From the NCBI GenBank assembly GCA_036504445.1, contig DASXVE010000030.1, positions 57,557 through 121,556 of the forward strand: a stretch of 64,000 bases of DNA. Direction: 5' to 3'. How positions within the stretch are numbered: position 1 is the first letter of the stretch; every line of letters starts with the position of its first letter. Shown here piece after piece: positions 27,848 through 36,427 of this stretch. The notes below the pieces were generated by a model. The model did not search any database, was not told the DNA's origin, and worked only from the letters and a program-made list of their open reading frames with translations. The stretch is from Candidatus Aquicultor sp. GTDB lineage: Bacteria > Actinomycetota > Aquicultoria > Aquicultorales > Aquicultoraceae. Both the position numbers and the translations under genes were made by a program.

Positions 27848-28756
27848 TTACAGGCCGGATACAACGAGTACGCTACCGATTAATGATGCGACGACCCAGC
27901 ATATCGCCAAAAATGCAATTGTTTTGCGATACCCGAGCCAGCGTTTCATCGTAATAATCACCGGAAAATTGATAAGCGGCGCTGCCAGCATAAATGATAC
28001 CGCCGCTCCCAATGTCATGCCTTTGTCGAGAAACACAAGCAGCAGCGGTATATCGGCGCCACCCGCCAGGTAAAACGGCAAACCTACAAGCGATGCCTTT
28101 ACGGCGGATAGGTTGCCCGCAAAGAGCCCTTGAACTGTGCTTGACGGCATAAGGACATTAATCAGCGTTGCGATGGCAATGCTTAAGAATAACCAGGGCG
28201 CAGTAATCCGGACAAGCTGTACGATATTACACCATGCCCCGCCTATTGTCGGTTCATCCTCGCCGTCAAGTTCACCGGCTGCAATCTCACAAAACTCGCG
28301 GCTGCAAAGTGGTGCAACTTCGGCGTCCATGGCTGCTGCAGCAAAGCGCGGCTCGACAAAGCGGGTAATGATAAGCGAGAGAACGAGTGCAAACAACAGT
28401 GCCATAACCAGACGCAGAAGGGCAATGCGCCACCCCACTAATACAGTCATAAGTATTGTTGCGGTGCCGGCACCGGCACCGGCACCGATAAATGAGAGAA
28501 CGGGCGTCCAAGAAGCGCCGCCTCTACGGGCAAGTGCGGCCATCGGCACCCGGCTCGCCGGCGTTGCGGGAAACAGTATGCCGAAGAAGACCGATATTAG
28601 CACCTCGCGCTTTTCGTTTTTCTTGATGAGGGTATCGAGCGTTCGCGCTGGAAAATACTCGAGCGCGACCGCGGCGATCAAAATCGCCGCCGCAAAAAAT
28701 GGAAGAATATCAAGCGTGTAATTGTAAAATGTCCGCAGTATTTGTATAAAGATCAA
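27848..28756 (-). CDS. UPF0718/ArsP-like permease
   Basis: A 302-residue integral membrane protein with about eight hydrophobic segments. It matches the predicted-permease family by two related half motifs: ATPASRVPMAALARRG in the first half and GLPFYLAGGADIPLLLVFLDKG with AAPLINFP in the second. A hydrophilic central loop contains two Cys (about 150-155, PLCSREFCEIA), which might bind a metal or thiophile. Members include ArsP, which exports trivalent organoarsenicals, but most are uncharacterised, so the substrate is open. Likely start TTG, with GAGGG four bases upstream. Confidence 0.8.
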   Translation of the reverse strand: MIFIQILRTFYNYTLDILPFFAAAILIAAVALEYFPARTLDTLIKKNEKREVLISVFFGILFPATPASRVPMAALARRGGASWTPVLSFIGAGAGAGTATILMTVLVGWRIALLRLVMALLFALVLSLIITRFVEPRFAAAAMDAEVAPLCSREFCEIAAGELDGEDEPTIGGAWCNIVQLVRITAPWLFLSIAIATLINVLMPSSTVQGLFAGNLSAVKASLVGLPFYLAGGADIPLLLVFLDKGMTLGAAVSFMLAAPLINFPVIITMKRWLGYRKTIAFLAICWVVASLIGSVLVVSGL

Positions 28757-28853
28757 GGCGCCCTCTCGTGTTATACATTTCCTCTAAGTGTACCTGCTTT
28801 TACTTGCGCCTTTCAACTCGTATTCATCGATTTGCATCGAGGTTACCGGGGCG

Positions 28854-28862
28854 TGGTACAAT
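28854..28862 (+). promoter_or_regulatory. Extended -10 promoter of folate cyclo-ligase gene
   Basis: TGG-TACAAT (extended -10 form) about 80 bases upstream of the start codon; a TTGCAT lies 19 bases upstream of the -10. Confidence 0.5.
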
Positions 28863-28942
28863 AGAGCTGTAAATCACATGTTCACGTATCCGCGCATTCT
28901 GTCAGCTGCTGCGCGTGATTGCCATGGACAAAAGGAGCGAAT

Positions 28943-29554
28943 ATGTCGCCGAAGCACGCGTTGCGCCGCATTACAAGAGCCAAGCGCGATCAACTCTGTG
29001 CGGACGAACGCCTCGAAAAGGCGGCTGCCATTGAGCAGCGGCTCTTTGCCGAACCGGAATTTGGCAAAGCCGGTACGATTTTGTTTTACGCCGCCTTCGG
29101 AAGCGAAGTACCGACTATTGCGATGATGAACGATGCTCTTATGCTCGGCAAAACCGTGGTGCTCCCTATCACGGATACCGCCACCAGTAGCCTGGTATTG
29201 CGGACAATCACCGATTTAGACCATCTAAAGCCGAACCGGTATGGTATTCCAGAGCCTGTCATCGAAAACACCGCATTGTTTGATGCGACGGCGGTAGACC
29301 TGGTAATCGTTCCCGGCATGGTCTTCGACGAGCATGGCGGGCGCATCGGCTACGGGGGCGGCTACTACGATCGCTTCCTTCGCCAGATCGATCCCGCGGT
29401 GCCGTGGCTCTCGATTGCTTTCGAGCTGCAAATCGTGCCCCGCATCCCGTCTGAGAGCCATGACCTACCGGTCGATAAAATTATCACCGAAGAGCGCGTG
29501 ATCGGCTGCCGTGATAACCGCATCGAGCGCATGCGCGATATCCTGGGGTATTAA
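28943..29554 (+). CDS. fthC: 5-formyltetrahydrofolate cyclo-ligase
   Basis: Converts 5-formyl-THF to 5,10-methenyl-THF with ATP (MTHFS). The 203-residue protein has the family's C-terminal nucleotide/folate motif GGRIGYGGGYYDRFL and VDLVIVPGMVFDEHGGRIG just before it. The start at 28943 is chosen because AGGAG lies 6 bases upstream; an earlier ATG eight codons upstream lacks a site. It is convergent with the PAP2-like gene, 16 bases away. Confidence 0.93.
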   Translation: MSPKHALRRITRAKRDQLCADERLEKAAAIEQRLFAEPEFGKAGTILFYAAFGSEVPTIAMMNDALMLGKTVVLPITDTATSSLVLRTITDLDHLKPNRYGIPEPVIENTALFDATAVDLVIVPGMVFDEHGGRIGYGGGYYDRFLRQIDPAVPWLSIAFELQIVPRIPSESHDLPVDKIITEERVIGCRDNRIERMRDILGY

Positions 29555-29570
29555 TATTAGATACCTAACG

Positions 29571-30170
29571 TTAGATAAGATTGAACGCCCGGAATACGGT
29601 AACTGTAATTCCGCCCGAAACGAGCGAACCAACGATGAGCTGCGCGAGCGAGTGTTTTTTTAAAACCAGGCGTGCCCAATAAACAAGCGGGACGAGCAAG
29701 ATGGCCGGCAGGGCATACCAGCCGAACATAATCAGCAATACAACCGTAATCGGGGTAATGCCGGCGGCATGCAGACTTACCTTCCAAAACCGGGTGATTA
29801 TCGTAATCCCCGCACCAGTCAGCACCACAGCCCAGACCACCGCTTTGATCAGAGTGGGCATGCCAAACGCATACGCCGCGATAAGGCCTGCCACCGCCGC
29901 TCCGAGCGAGAACAAGAACGGCTTGATGCGATCTTCGCGCCGGCTGATGTGGGCATCCGCTACCATACCCCGTTTAATCCGCCGATTGATATCCCACATC
30001 GGCAAGAAGCTAAGAAACAATGCCAGGATAAGCCAGTAGAGAAGTCCCCTAATTATACTTCGGGTCGCGACTAAGGCAACGACTAAGAAAAACGGTGCGG
30101 ACGCATAATAGGGGTTAAAGACATCGGAGACTTTATTAGCAATTCTAACGCTGTCCTTTTCGCGGTTCAA
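29571..30170 (-). CDS. PAP2-superfamily-like membrane protein
   Basis: A 199-residue protein with about five membrane helices. The segment WKVSLHAAGI and the later RLVLKKHSLAQLIVGSLVSG resemble phosphatase motifs 2 and 3 of the PAP2 fold, and ISRREDRIKPF precedes them where the KX6RP-type motif 1 would be. The motifs are loose, so activity on a lipid phosphate is plausible but not certain. Start is TTG, 26 bases inside the end of the upstream YihY-like gene, which suggests one transcript. Confidence 0.7.
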   Translation of the reverse strand: MNREKDSVRIANKVSDVFNPYYASAPFFLVVALVATRSIIRGLLYWLILALFLSFLPMWDINRRIKRGMVADAHISRREDRIKPFLFSLGAAVAGLIAAYAFGMPTLIKAVVWAVVLTGAGITIITRFWKVSLHAAGITPITVVLLIMFGWYALPAILLVPLVYWARLVLKKHSLAQLIVGSLVSGGITVTVFRAFNLI

Positions 30171-31017
30171 AAATCTTCACACCGCCTTTTTTTTGCTTGA
30201 CGTAGACGACATTGATTTCGGCGCCAAGCAGCAAGAGAATCGACGAGATATTGAGCCAGAACATCGAGATAACAATTGCGGCCAAACTACCGTACACAAA
30301 ACCATACCCACGGCTGGCAAAGACCTTAAGATAAAACGCCAGGACAAGTTCGATAAGCTGCCATGCCACGCAGGCGACAACCGCACCCGGCAAAACGCTT
30401 CGCACTTTAAGCTTTACGTTAGGCACAAGCCGGTAGATGACGAGGAAAAGCAGAAAAGTTGAGATAAAACCAATCGCATATGAAAAAAACGAACCGGTAA
30501 ATGTAACGATTTGCGGTGGTAAAAAATCTCGTAACACCCGGTCGCGAAGGATCGAGGCGATGGAGGTCGCACCAAATGACACCAGCAGCAAGGCCATGAT
30601 GACGATAAATACGAATAAGCCCATAAGCCGTTGGATGACGACATTACGCGTTTCTTTTACCCCGTAGACGGCATTAATCGCCCCGGCAAGGCCGCCGTAG
30701 AGTCCGGTGCCCGCCCAGAGCAAGCCGACCAGAGCGATAAGCCCCGCGCTTCCCTTTGCTCGAATAAATGACTCGATCGTGCTTTGCACGACACCGCTGA
30801 GTGCGGGAAAGCTCTGAAACACATAGGATAATATCTGGTCGCGGAGTGCGGGATTTTCTAAGAAATAGCCGAGAACAACGCCGAGTGCAAGCAAGAGTGG
30901 AAAAATCGAAAGAAACGTAAAAAACGCGATTCCCGCTGCAAGCAGAAACCCGTTGTCTTGGAGAAACTTAAAATATACGGTTACCAGAAACGAGTAGACG
31001 CGTTTCAAAACGCCCAC
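30145..31017 (-). CDS. YihY/BrkB family membrane protein
   Basis: A 290-residue polytopic membrane protein of the YihY (formerly RNase BN-annotated) family, with about six helices and the motifs FFTFLSIFPLLLALGVVLGY, VYGVKETRN and VRSVLPGAVVACVAWQLIEL in the expected order. Function is uncertain in the family; the old RNase label is not supported. The GTG at 31017 has AAGGTGA seven bases upstream, while an earlier in-frame GTG at 31038 overlaps the preceding gene; a 21-base tandem duplication created both. It is in line with the phosphoesterase upstream and the PAP2-like gene downstream. Confidence 0.88.
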   Translation of the reverse strand: MGVLKRVYSFLVTVYFKFLQDNGFLLAAGIAFFTFLSIFPLLLALGVVLGYFLENPALRDQILSYVFQSFPALSGVVQSTIESFIRAKGSAGLIALVGLLWAGTGLYGGLAGAINAVYGVKETRNVVIQRLMGLFVFIVIMALLLVSFGATSIASILRDRVLRDFLPPQIVTFTGSFFSYAIGFISTFLLFLVIYRLVPNVKLKVRSVLPGAVVACVAWQLIELVLAFYLKVFASRGYGFVYGSLAAIVISMFWLNISSILLLLGAEINVVYVKQKKGGVKIFEPRKGQR

Positions 31018-31024
31018 TTGTGCA

Positions 31025-32416
31025 TCACCTTCGCCCACTTGTGCTTAATTCTGCTTTCCGCACCTTCTTCCCTTTAATTAGATGCCGTTCAAGCCGAAAT
31101 TCTTGTTCGGTACCCATCATCGTTAAGCTATCTATCGCTATAAGCCGTTTACTTGTCCGATCGATATGAAGCAGGTCAAGCGTATACGGCAAGCTATTAT
31201 CTTGCTGAAACGAGCGCAGCCCCGCCGCCCCTGTCGTCCCTGCGTTGCTGAGAACATTGCCATTTCGCTCGACGAGCTCAGGTTTATGCGTGTGCCCCAC
31301 AAGAATAACCGGTACGGTTCCGATAAGATCTTCAGCCATCGCCGGGTTATGCACCGCTAAAATGAGCGGCTTTTTAGGCATCGTTGCAAGCAGCTTGGCC
31401 AGCCTATCCCGGTATGGGGCAAGCGTACCGTGCGGGTCCGGCTCTCCCATGATCGTTATTCCCTTAACAGTAACCGGCGTATCGCCTGCCAGCACTACGT
31501 TTTTAATTTGTTTCATGAACGCGATCGTTTGCGTCGAGTCATGATTGCCCGATACGAACACATATGGCACCGGCAGTTTTGAGATACCCTGAATAAGCTT
31601 TGTTTCAACCGGTGTGCCGAAATCGGTGATGTCGCCGGTGTCGATTACAAAATCGACGTTAAAATCGCGAACCACATGCTTGATCAGGTCGATTGCAAGC
31701 GGATTGTTGTGAATATCGGATACATGAAGAACTTTGATGGCATTACCTTGAAGCGGCTGCCATGCATCCATTTTTGCATAAAAACCGTCGACGTTGCGCA
31801 CGATGTCTTGGACCTCGTTTCGAAATGCCTTGATATCCCCGAGGCGTTTTGCAACCTCATCCGTCACCCATGGGGCGGCCGACAGCGCGCCGCTGTAGCG
31901 GGGCTGTTTAAACGCATCAACGTTGAATGAGTAATAGGTGCCCGCCAGCATTGCCCCGATACAGATTGCCCCGATAAACATTCCGGCAACCGCCTTCCAT
32001 ATCCGCCAGCCGGGTAAGATGAGTGCCCCCAATATGCCGCCGAGCACCGCGAGCACCAGAATACGAATGACAAACTGCCTAAAAGCCCGCTTGCCTTCCA
32101 TTTCAACCTTGGCGACGAGCTGCTTGCTGTCGGTAATATTATTGGCAACCTGGCTGATTTCGTTTGGATAAATACGCTCGACGGTTATAATCAGCTGCAC
32201 CGGCGTTTTGTGCGTTGCCGCCGTAAGCTCGCCGAACGGCGGAACCGCAAGCTCTGTCTCACCGCGGAGCGCCGGATTGAGTGTGAATCCAAGCCGCAGC
32301 CCATCGACATCATATGATGCATGCCCGAGCACTACCACAACAAATACGCTCGCGGTAATCGCGAGAACAAGAGCAAGCGGCCATGAAATATAGGCTTTTT
32401 TTAGGAAAGCAAGCAT
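31025..32416 (-). CDS. Membrane-anchored metallophosphoesterase
   Basis: A 463-residue protein with two membrane helices (about 12-33 and 115-160), the first bounding an extracytoplasmic stretch. The C-terminal calcineurin-like domain (about 225-420) has VSDIHNNPLAI, DTGDITDFG, SGNHDS, AVHNPA and VGHTHKPE, which provide all metal ligands. The arrangement resembles YkuE/YaeI-like phosphoesterases that act on lipid-linked substrates, but the substrate is not identified. The ATG at 32416 has GGTGA four bases upstream. The stop is 7 bases before the YihY-like start. Confidence 0.85.
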   Translation of the reverse strand: MLAFLKKAYISWPLALVLAITASVFVVVVLGHASYDVDGLRLGFTLNPALRGETELAVPPFGELTAATHKTPVQLIITVERIYPNEISQVANNITDSKQLVAKVEMEGKRAFRQFVIRILVLAVLGGILGALILPGWRIWKAVAGMFIGAICIGAMLAGTYYSFNVDAFKQPRYSGALSAAPWVTDEVAKRLGDIKAFRNEVQDIVRNVDGFYAKMDAWQPLQGNAIKVLHVSDIHNNPLAIDLIKHVVRDFNVDFVIDTGDITDFGTPVETKLIQGISKLPVPYVFVSGNHDSTQTIAFMKQIKNVVLAGDTPVTVKGITIMGEPDPHGTLAPYRDRLAKLLATMPKKPLILAVHNPAMAEDLIGTVPVILVGHTHKPELVERNGNVLSNAGTTGAAGLRSFQQDNSLPYTLDLLHIDRTSKRLIAIDSLTMMGTEQEFRLERHLIKGKKVRKAELSTSGRR

Positions 32417-32446
32417 CAAATCACCAACATATATGTACTATGTAAA

Positions 32447-33043
32447 CTAGTGAGCAAGCCCAGGGCGTGCCCGTGTTGCTGGAATCTTGAGCCCGTCGAG
32501 CGCAAACTGGGTGTTAACCTGCCACCCAACGAGCGCTTTAAGCTCAAGCCGCAGTAATGGAAAATGAGGGTCGTCTCGCATGATGTAAAAACCGTTTTGC
32601 AGGTAAAACTCTAACGGACCAGGGGGATTTATCTCTCTTCGGGTTGCAAACACCTCGACGGCGCGCACCTTTCTCTTAACTAAACTTGCCTCCATGGATT
32701 GCAAAAGAACCCGGCCGAGACCTCGCCCGCGCGCATACGGCACAACGTGGAGACAGGTCAACAGAACCGCATCATTGCCAACCGGGCCAGCTGAGAACCG
32801 TTGCGCCCCAGGCCAAAACTTAGCGGGCGCGTACTGGGCAAACGCCAGCGCTTCGCCATCAACATAGGCGATTTTGCCGCATCCGCCCCACTCTTTGATA
32901 ATATAGCGCATATGCGCTTCTTTCGTATTGCCGTTGCCGGCGCTACCGATCCCGCCCGCCGGTAATTCCCAGTAGGTACAGGTTGCACACTCCAGCCCAG
33001 AGCGCTCAAGTGTTTTTGCGGTAGCCGGTACAATTTTTCTGCG
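32447..33043 (-). CDS. GNAT family N-acetyltransferase
   Basis: A 198-residue protein. The acetyl-CoA-binding motif is VVPYARGRGLGRVLLQSMEASL (Q/RxxGxG/A pattern in ARGRGLGR), followed by VEVFATRREINPPGP and EFYLQNGFYI of the GNAT fold. The N-terminus has a CxxCxYWE motif, seen in some members and possibly structural or metal-binding. The start MRRKIVPATAKTLERS at 33043 is preferred on protein grounds; the frame is open to an ATG at 33124 and neither has a strong ribosome site. Substrate unknown. Confidence 0.8.
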   Translation of the reverse strand, partial: RRKIVPATAKTLERSGLECATCTYWELPAGGIGSAGNGNTKEAHMRYIIKEWGGCGKIAYVDGEALAFAQYAPAKFWPGAQRFSAGPVGNDAVLLTCLHVVPYARGRGLGRVLLQSMEASLVKRKVRAVEVFATRREINPPGPLEFYLQNGFYIMRDDPHFPLLRLELKALVGWQVNTQFALDGLKIPATRARPGLAH

Positions 33044-33141
33044 CATATCCACCACACAATCGAATCTGCTTCTATAATTGATTGTATGCTTTCCCCGCTT
33101 AACTGCAAGGTCGTGCGCTTGCATCTCTGCGGAATAGAAAA

Positions 33142-33180
33142 ACCGCCAGCAATTCGGTTAACCCTATTGCTGGCGGTTTG
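33142..33180. terminator. Bidirectional hairpin terminator downstream of YtxH gene
   Basis: AACCGCCAGCAAT and ATTGCTGGCGGTT form a strong stem with a 12-base loop. T runs follow on both strands; on the minus strand it ends the YtxH transcript. Confidence 0.85.
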
Positions 33181-33210
33181 TTTTACAGATTAGTGAGACC
33201 GGAGCATGCT

Positions 33211-33594
33211 TTAGACGCCCTTGCCCTCTTTCTTTATTTCTTCCGTTTTTTCTTCTGCTTTAGAAGTGGCCTGTTGTGCTTGGTCTGCACCCTCGCTGAT
33301 CTTCTCTTTCATCGTATCCGATGCCGATTCGACGCCGCGCAGAAGACGACCCCTCGCGTCTTCGATGCGACCGCGAATGACTTTACCTTGCTCTTGCGCC
33401 ATTTCAGACATGTGACCGCGCTGCTCTTCATAGCGCTCACGGCCTTCTTCTATCATTTCATCGGCTTGCTTGCGAATACGCTCCCTGGTATCCTCGCCGG
33501 AACGCGGAGCCAGCAGCATACCGCCGATTGCGCCGATTGCGCCACCGATAATAAAAGCCATGAACCGGCCAAATCCACCTTTTCCCTCAGCCAT
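33211..33594 (-). CDS. YtxH domain protein
   Basis: A 127-residue protein with an N-terminal glycine-rich hydrophobic helix (about 11-31, FIIGGAIGAIGGMLLAPRSG) and a long charged helical tail, the pattern of YtxH/gas-vesicle-like small membrane proteins linked to envelope stress. The ATG at 33594 has GAGGAGG nine bases upstream. It follows ddl after 65 bases and ends at a terminator. A second protein of this type lies at 60410-60712, also next to a Ddl gene. Confidence 0.85.
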   Translation of the reverse strand: MAEGKGGFGRFMAFIIGGAIGAIGGMLLAPRSGEDTRERIRKQADEMIEEGRERYEEQRGHMSEMAQEQGKVIRGRIEDARGRLLRGVESASDTMKEKISEGADQAQQATSKAEEKTEEIKKEGKGV

Positions 33595-33659
33595 TGAAAA
33601 CAACCTCCTCAAAGAATATTAAATCCGCTATCTTACTGAGATACCCATCTTTTATGCTC

Positions 33660-34610
33660 TTAAACGCAGTGCGTCCGTTTCAAAGCGAATCCAACCAGCA
33701 TCTCGACCAGGTCGGCAAATTCGATGCCCTTGGCGGCCGCTGCCATCGGCAGGAGGCTGGTTTCGGTCATGCCCGGGCTGGTGTTGAGCTCGAGCACATA
33801 AGGTTCACCGTCTTCAGTTACCTTTATGTCGATTCTTGAAACATCACGGCAGTCGAGCACGGTGTGCGCTCCAATTGCAATCTGCTGAACGCGATCTATC
33901 AGCTCGGCGGGCAATCGTGCCGGTATAAAATATTCGGTCTGGCCCATAGAATACATGGAATCGAAATCAAAAAACTCCTTTTGTGTGCTGATCTCGATGA
34001 CGGGAAGTGCTTGCGGCTCTTCATCGCCGACAACGCTCACGCTTACCTCCGGGCCCGTAATGTACTTCTCTAAGATAACTTTATCGTCATAAGAGAGCGC
34101 TCCGATAAGTGCGCCTGGTAGCTGCTCCTTAGTGTGCGCAATTTTTATGCCGAGTGCCGAACCTTGCCCCGCCGGTTTAACGATGATCGGTAGGCCAAGC
34201 TGGTCGACGATGTTATCGAGCACCCCGGCCGCACCCATTTCGCGAAAGCTTCCTGCTGTGAGCGTAAAGTAATCGGGCGTCGGAATGCCTTTCCGCTGGA
34301 AGATCTCTTTTGAGAGTGCCTTATCGAAGCTCACCGTGCTTGCATAAACGCCGGGGCCTGTGTAAGGAATACCCATGATCTCGAGGAGTTCCTGCACCGT
34401 GCCATCCTCGCCATATTTGCCGTGTAGCGCAATATATACCAGATCGACCGGATCGGATTTAAGATTCACTACCAGGTTTTCGTCAACGTCCAGTTTCGAG
34501 ACCGCAAAGCCTTTCTCGCGCAATGCTTCGTATACTCGATGCCCGCTTTTAAGCGAGATGTCGCGCTCGAGCGAGCGACCCCCCATGAGCACTGCAATTT
34601 TTTCTCTCAC
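33660..34610 (-). CDS. D-alanine--D-alanine ligase paralogue (divergent active site)
   Basis: ATP-grasp ligase of 316 residues related to Ddl. Conserved parts include VLMGGRSLERDISL (with the substrate Glu), IALHGKYGEDGTVQ, and the Mg2+ site RIDIKVTEDGEPYVLELNT. Several positions differ from classical enzymes: EGSS is QGSA in the omega loop, and the EAKY motif is DSMY, so the Lys equivalent to E. coli DdlB K215 is Met while the following Tyr is kept. The normal Ddl of this genome appears to be at 59316-60251. GTG at 34610 has GGAGG eight bases upstream. It has its own promoter and lies behind the T-box aminotransferase gene. Confidence 0.88.
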   Translation of the reverse strand: MREKIAVLMGGRSLERDISLKSGHRVYEALREKGFAVSKLDVDENLVVNLKSDPVDLVYIALHGKYGEDGTVQELLEIMGIPYTGPGVYASTVSFDKALSKEIFQRKGIPTPDYFTLTAGSFREMGAAGVLDNIVDQLGLPIIVKPAGQGSALGIKIAHTKEQLPGALIGALSYDDKVILEKYITGPEVSVSVVGDEEPQALPVIEISTQKEFFDFDSMYSMGQTEYFIPARLPAELIDRVQQIAIGAHTVLDCRDVSRIDIKVTEDGEPYVLELNTSPGMTETSLLPMAAAAKGIEFADLVEMLVGFALKRTHCV

Positions 34611-34693
34611 TGCCCTCTCCTCCATTTCACGGCACGAACCGTTAATCGTTACAAGCAGCCACACTACTATGTGTAGCATGCTTGTTACATACC

Positions 34694-34721
34694 ATTATAG
34701 TTGTTACGTATATCTTAACAA
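34694..34721 (-). promoter_or_regulatory. Promoter of the ddl paralogue
   Basis: On the minus strand TTGTTA, a 16-base spacer and a perfect TATAAT, about 85 bases before the GTG start. Confidence 0.65.
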
Positions 34722-34722
34722 C
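34700..34722. repeat. Inverted repeat overlapping the ddl-paralogue promoter (operator candidate)
   Basis: GTTGTTA and TAACAAC form a perfect 7-base inverted repeat separated by 9 bases, covering the -35 and the spacer. The geometry suits a dimeric repressor; which regulator is unknown. Confidence 0.45.
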
Positions 34723-34793
34723 CGTTATCAAATAGGTAACAACTATGCGTTTACCAGCAATAATATATGCAATTCAAGCGCACCCTTGAAACT

Positions 34794-36053
34794 TTATTTT
34801 TGCCGAGGCTTATAACCCTTAAGCAGCGACTGGTACAGAGCGAGCTGGCGCTTTGCTACCACCCCGAGGCGTTTTACGCCCTCATCTATCACATCGGGTG
34901 TACAGTACGAGAAGTTAAGTCGCATGCTGTGCGTCGGCCCATTTTTAAAGTAACAAGCGGCCCCCGGAATGTAGGCCACTTTGGCCTCGCGAATCGCCTC
35001 CGCGAGCATTTCGCCGGAATCGAGACCGTCGGGAAGTGTCGCCCAGATAAAGAGCCCGCCGCTTGGACGCGTCCAGATAGCCCCTTCCGGTAAGTATTCT
35101 TCAAGCGCTCGCAACATCGCATCGCGGCGCTCGCGGTATACGCCGGTTAACATCTCCGTGTTTGCGCGCCAATCAAAGGAGCTCATATATTCCTCGGTCA
35201 CGTGCTGGACAAACGAGCTAGTACATAGATTAGCGGCCTGCTTAGCGTTGATAATCTTCTCCAGGATCGCCTTGGGGGCGATAATCCATCCCAGGCGCAT
35301 GCCCGGGGCAAATATCTTCGAAAAGGTGCCGAGATAGATGACGTTCTCATCCATCGAGCGCATTGCCGGTTGTGCTTCACCCTCAAAACGCAGCTTTCCA
35401 TACGGGTCATCCTCGATTACCAGGAAGCGATATTGTCCGGAGAGCGCAAGGAGTTCGTGACGCCGCTCTTCGCTCATCGTAACGCCGGCCGGGTTCTGGA
35501 AATTGGGAATGGTGTAGACGAACTTTACCCGCTTGCCGTCGGCTGATAATTTCTCAAGCGTTTCGGTTAAAAGATCGATGCGCATGCCGTCATCGTCGAG
35601 CGGGATTGCGATCACGTTCGGCTCGTAACCGGAGAACGCCTGCAGCGCTCCGACATAGCTCGGCGCTTCTACGATGATGATATCGCCTTTACTGATGAAG
35701 ATCTTTGCCAGAAGCTCGAGCGCCTGCTGGGCGCCATCGGTGACGATAAGATCATCGATACCGACATCGACGTTGAGCTCGTCCATGAGCGCGACGATAT
35801 GGCGTTTAAGCGGCTCGTGCCCTTCCGAGGGGCCGTATTGCAGTGCCGCCGGGCCCTCGCGCTCCATAACATGCTGCGTCGCCTCGACAATCTGGTGCAT
35901 GGGGAACATTCTCGTATCCGGCAAGCCGCCGCCAAACGAGATGATGTCCGGTCGCGCCGTAACTGCCAACAGTTCACGAACCGCCGACGATTTCATATGT
36001 TTTACCCGGGAAGCATAGAGATCCTTCCATTGATCAAATCTAAAATCAGTCAT
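34794..36053 (-). CDS. PLP-dependent class I/II aminotransferase (LysN/ARO8-like)
   Basis: A 419-residue fold-type I aminotransferase of the group often annotated as 2-aminoadipate or MocR-type aminotransferase, without the HTH domain. It shows DIISFGGGLPD near the N-terminus, LQYGPSEGHEPLKR, the Asn-Pro motif PNFQNPAGVTMS, the Asp-Pro-Tyr of EDDPYGKLRF and the PLP-binding Lys in YLGTFSKIFAPGMRLGW. The donor/acceptor pair is not fixed by motifs. It is preceded by a T-box leader whose candidate specifier is an alanine codon, which suggests a role in alanine supply. GGGAG precedes the ATG. Confidence 0.9.
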   Translation of the reverse strand: MTDFRFDQWKDLYASRVKHMKSSAVRELLAVTARPDIISFGGGLPDTRMFPMHQIVEATQHVMEREGPAALQYGPSEGHEPLKRHIVALMDELNVDVGIDDLIVTDGAQQALELLAKIFISKGDIIIVEAPSYVGALQAFSGYEPNVIAIPLDDDGMRIDLLTETLEKLSADGKRVKFVYTIPNFQNPAGVTMSEERRHELLALSGQYRFLVIEDDPYGKLRFEGEAQPAMRSMDENVIYLGTFSKIFAPGMRLGWIIAPKAILEKIINAKQAANLCTSSFVQHVTEEYMSSFDWRANTEMLTGVYRERRDAMLRALEEYLPEGAIWTRPSGGLFIWATLPDGLDSGEMLAEAIREAKVAYIPGAACYFKNGPTHSMRLNFSYCTPDVIDEGVKRLGVVAKRQLALYQSLLKGYKPRQK

Positions 36054-36097
36054 ACTCCCAACCTCACAACCTACGACATATAGCGTGCAATTTTGGC

Positions 36098-36392
36098 CCT
36101 AAAAACAAAAATGCCCTCATCCCATAACGGGACGAGAGGCACAAATTCCACTCGCGTTACCACCCATTTTCGCCGATGCCTCGCAGCATACGGCCTCATG
36201 AAGTCACACGACTCCGGCTATAACGGTGCCACCGGCTCGAGCCTATTAATCGCGTTAGCGCGTTCAGCCCGGCTGCTCCAGGACGGCTTCCCGACGTAAA
36301 CCCGGTACCGGCTCGCACCCTCCACCGGCTCTCTTTGACCCTGGTCTACCCGTACTCTTTCCCTTCATCACACAGGTATTTTCTATGCTTAA
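36098..36392 (-). promoter_or_regulatory. T-box riboswitch leader (candidate Ala specifier)
   Basis: Tandem features on the minus strand: Stem I with AGAGTA, then AGAGAGCCGGTGG and GGTGCGAGCCGG, then GGGAAGCCGTCCTGGAGC and GCTGAACGC. Later the T-box sequence GGGTGGTAACGCG forms the antiterminator, followed by the terminator stem CTCGTCCCG/CGGGATGAG type and TTTTTGTTTTT. The codon in the specifier position (GAA-GCC-G-TCC) reads GCC, alanine; AAG or another frame cannot be excluded. Uncharged tRNA binding would let transcription proceed into the aminotransferase gene. Confidence 0.85.
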
Positions 36393-36398
36393 GAATTA

Positions 36399-36427
36399 AT
36401 GATAGAGCAGCAAAGCGGTAAAGTCAA
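36399..36427 (-). promoter_or_regulatory. Promoter of the T-box/aminotransferase transcript
   Basis: On the minus strand TTGACT, a 17-base spacer and TATCAT. The start site would be near 36392, at the 5' end of the T-box leader. Confidence 0.75.
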
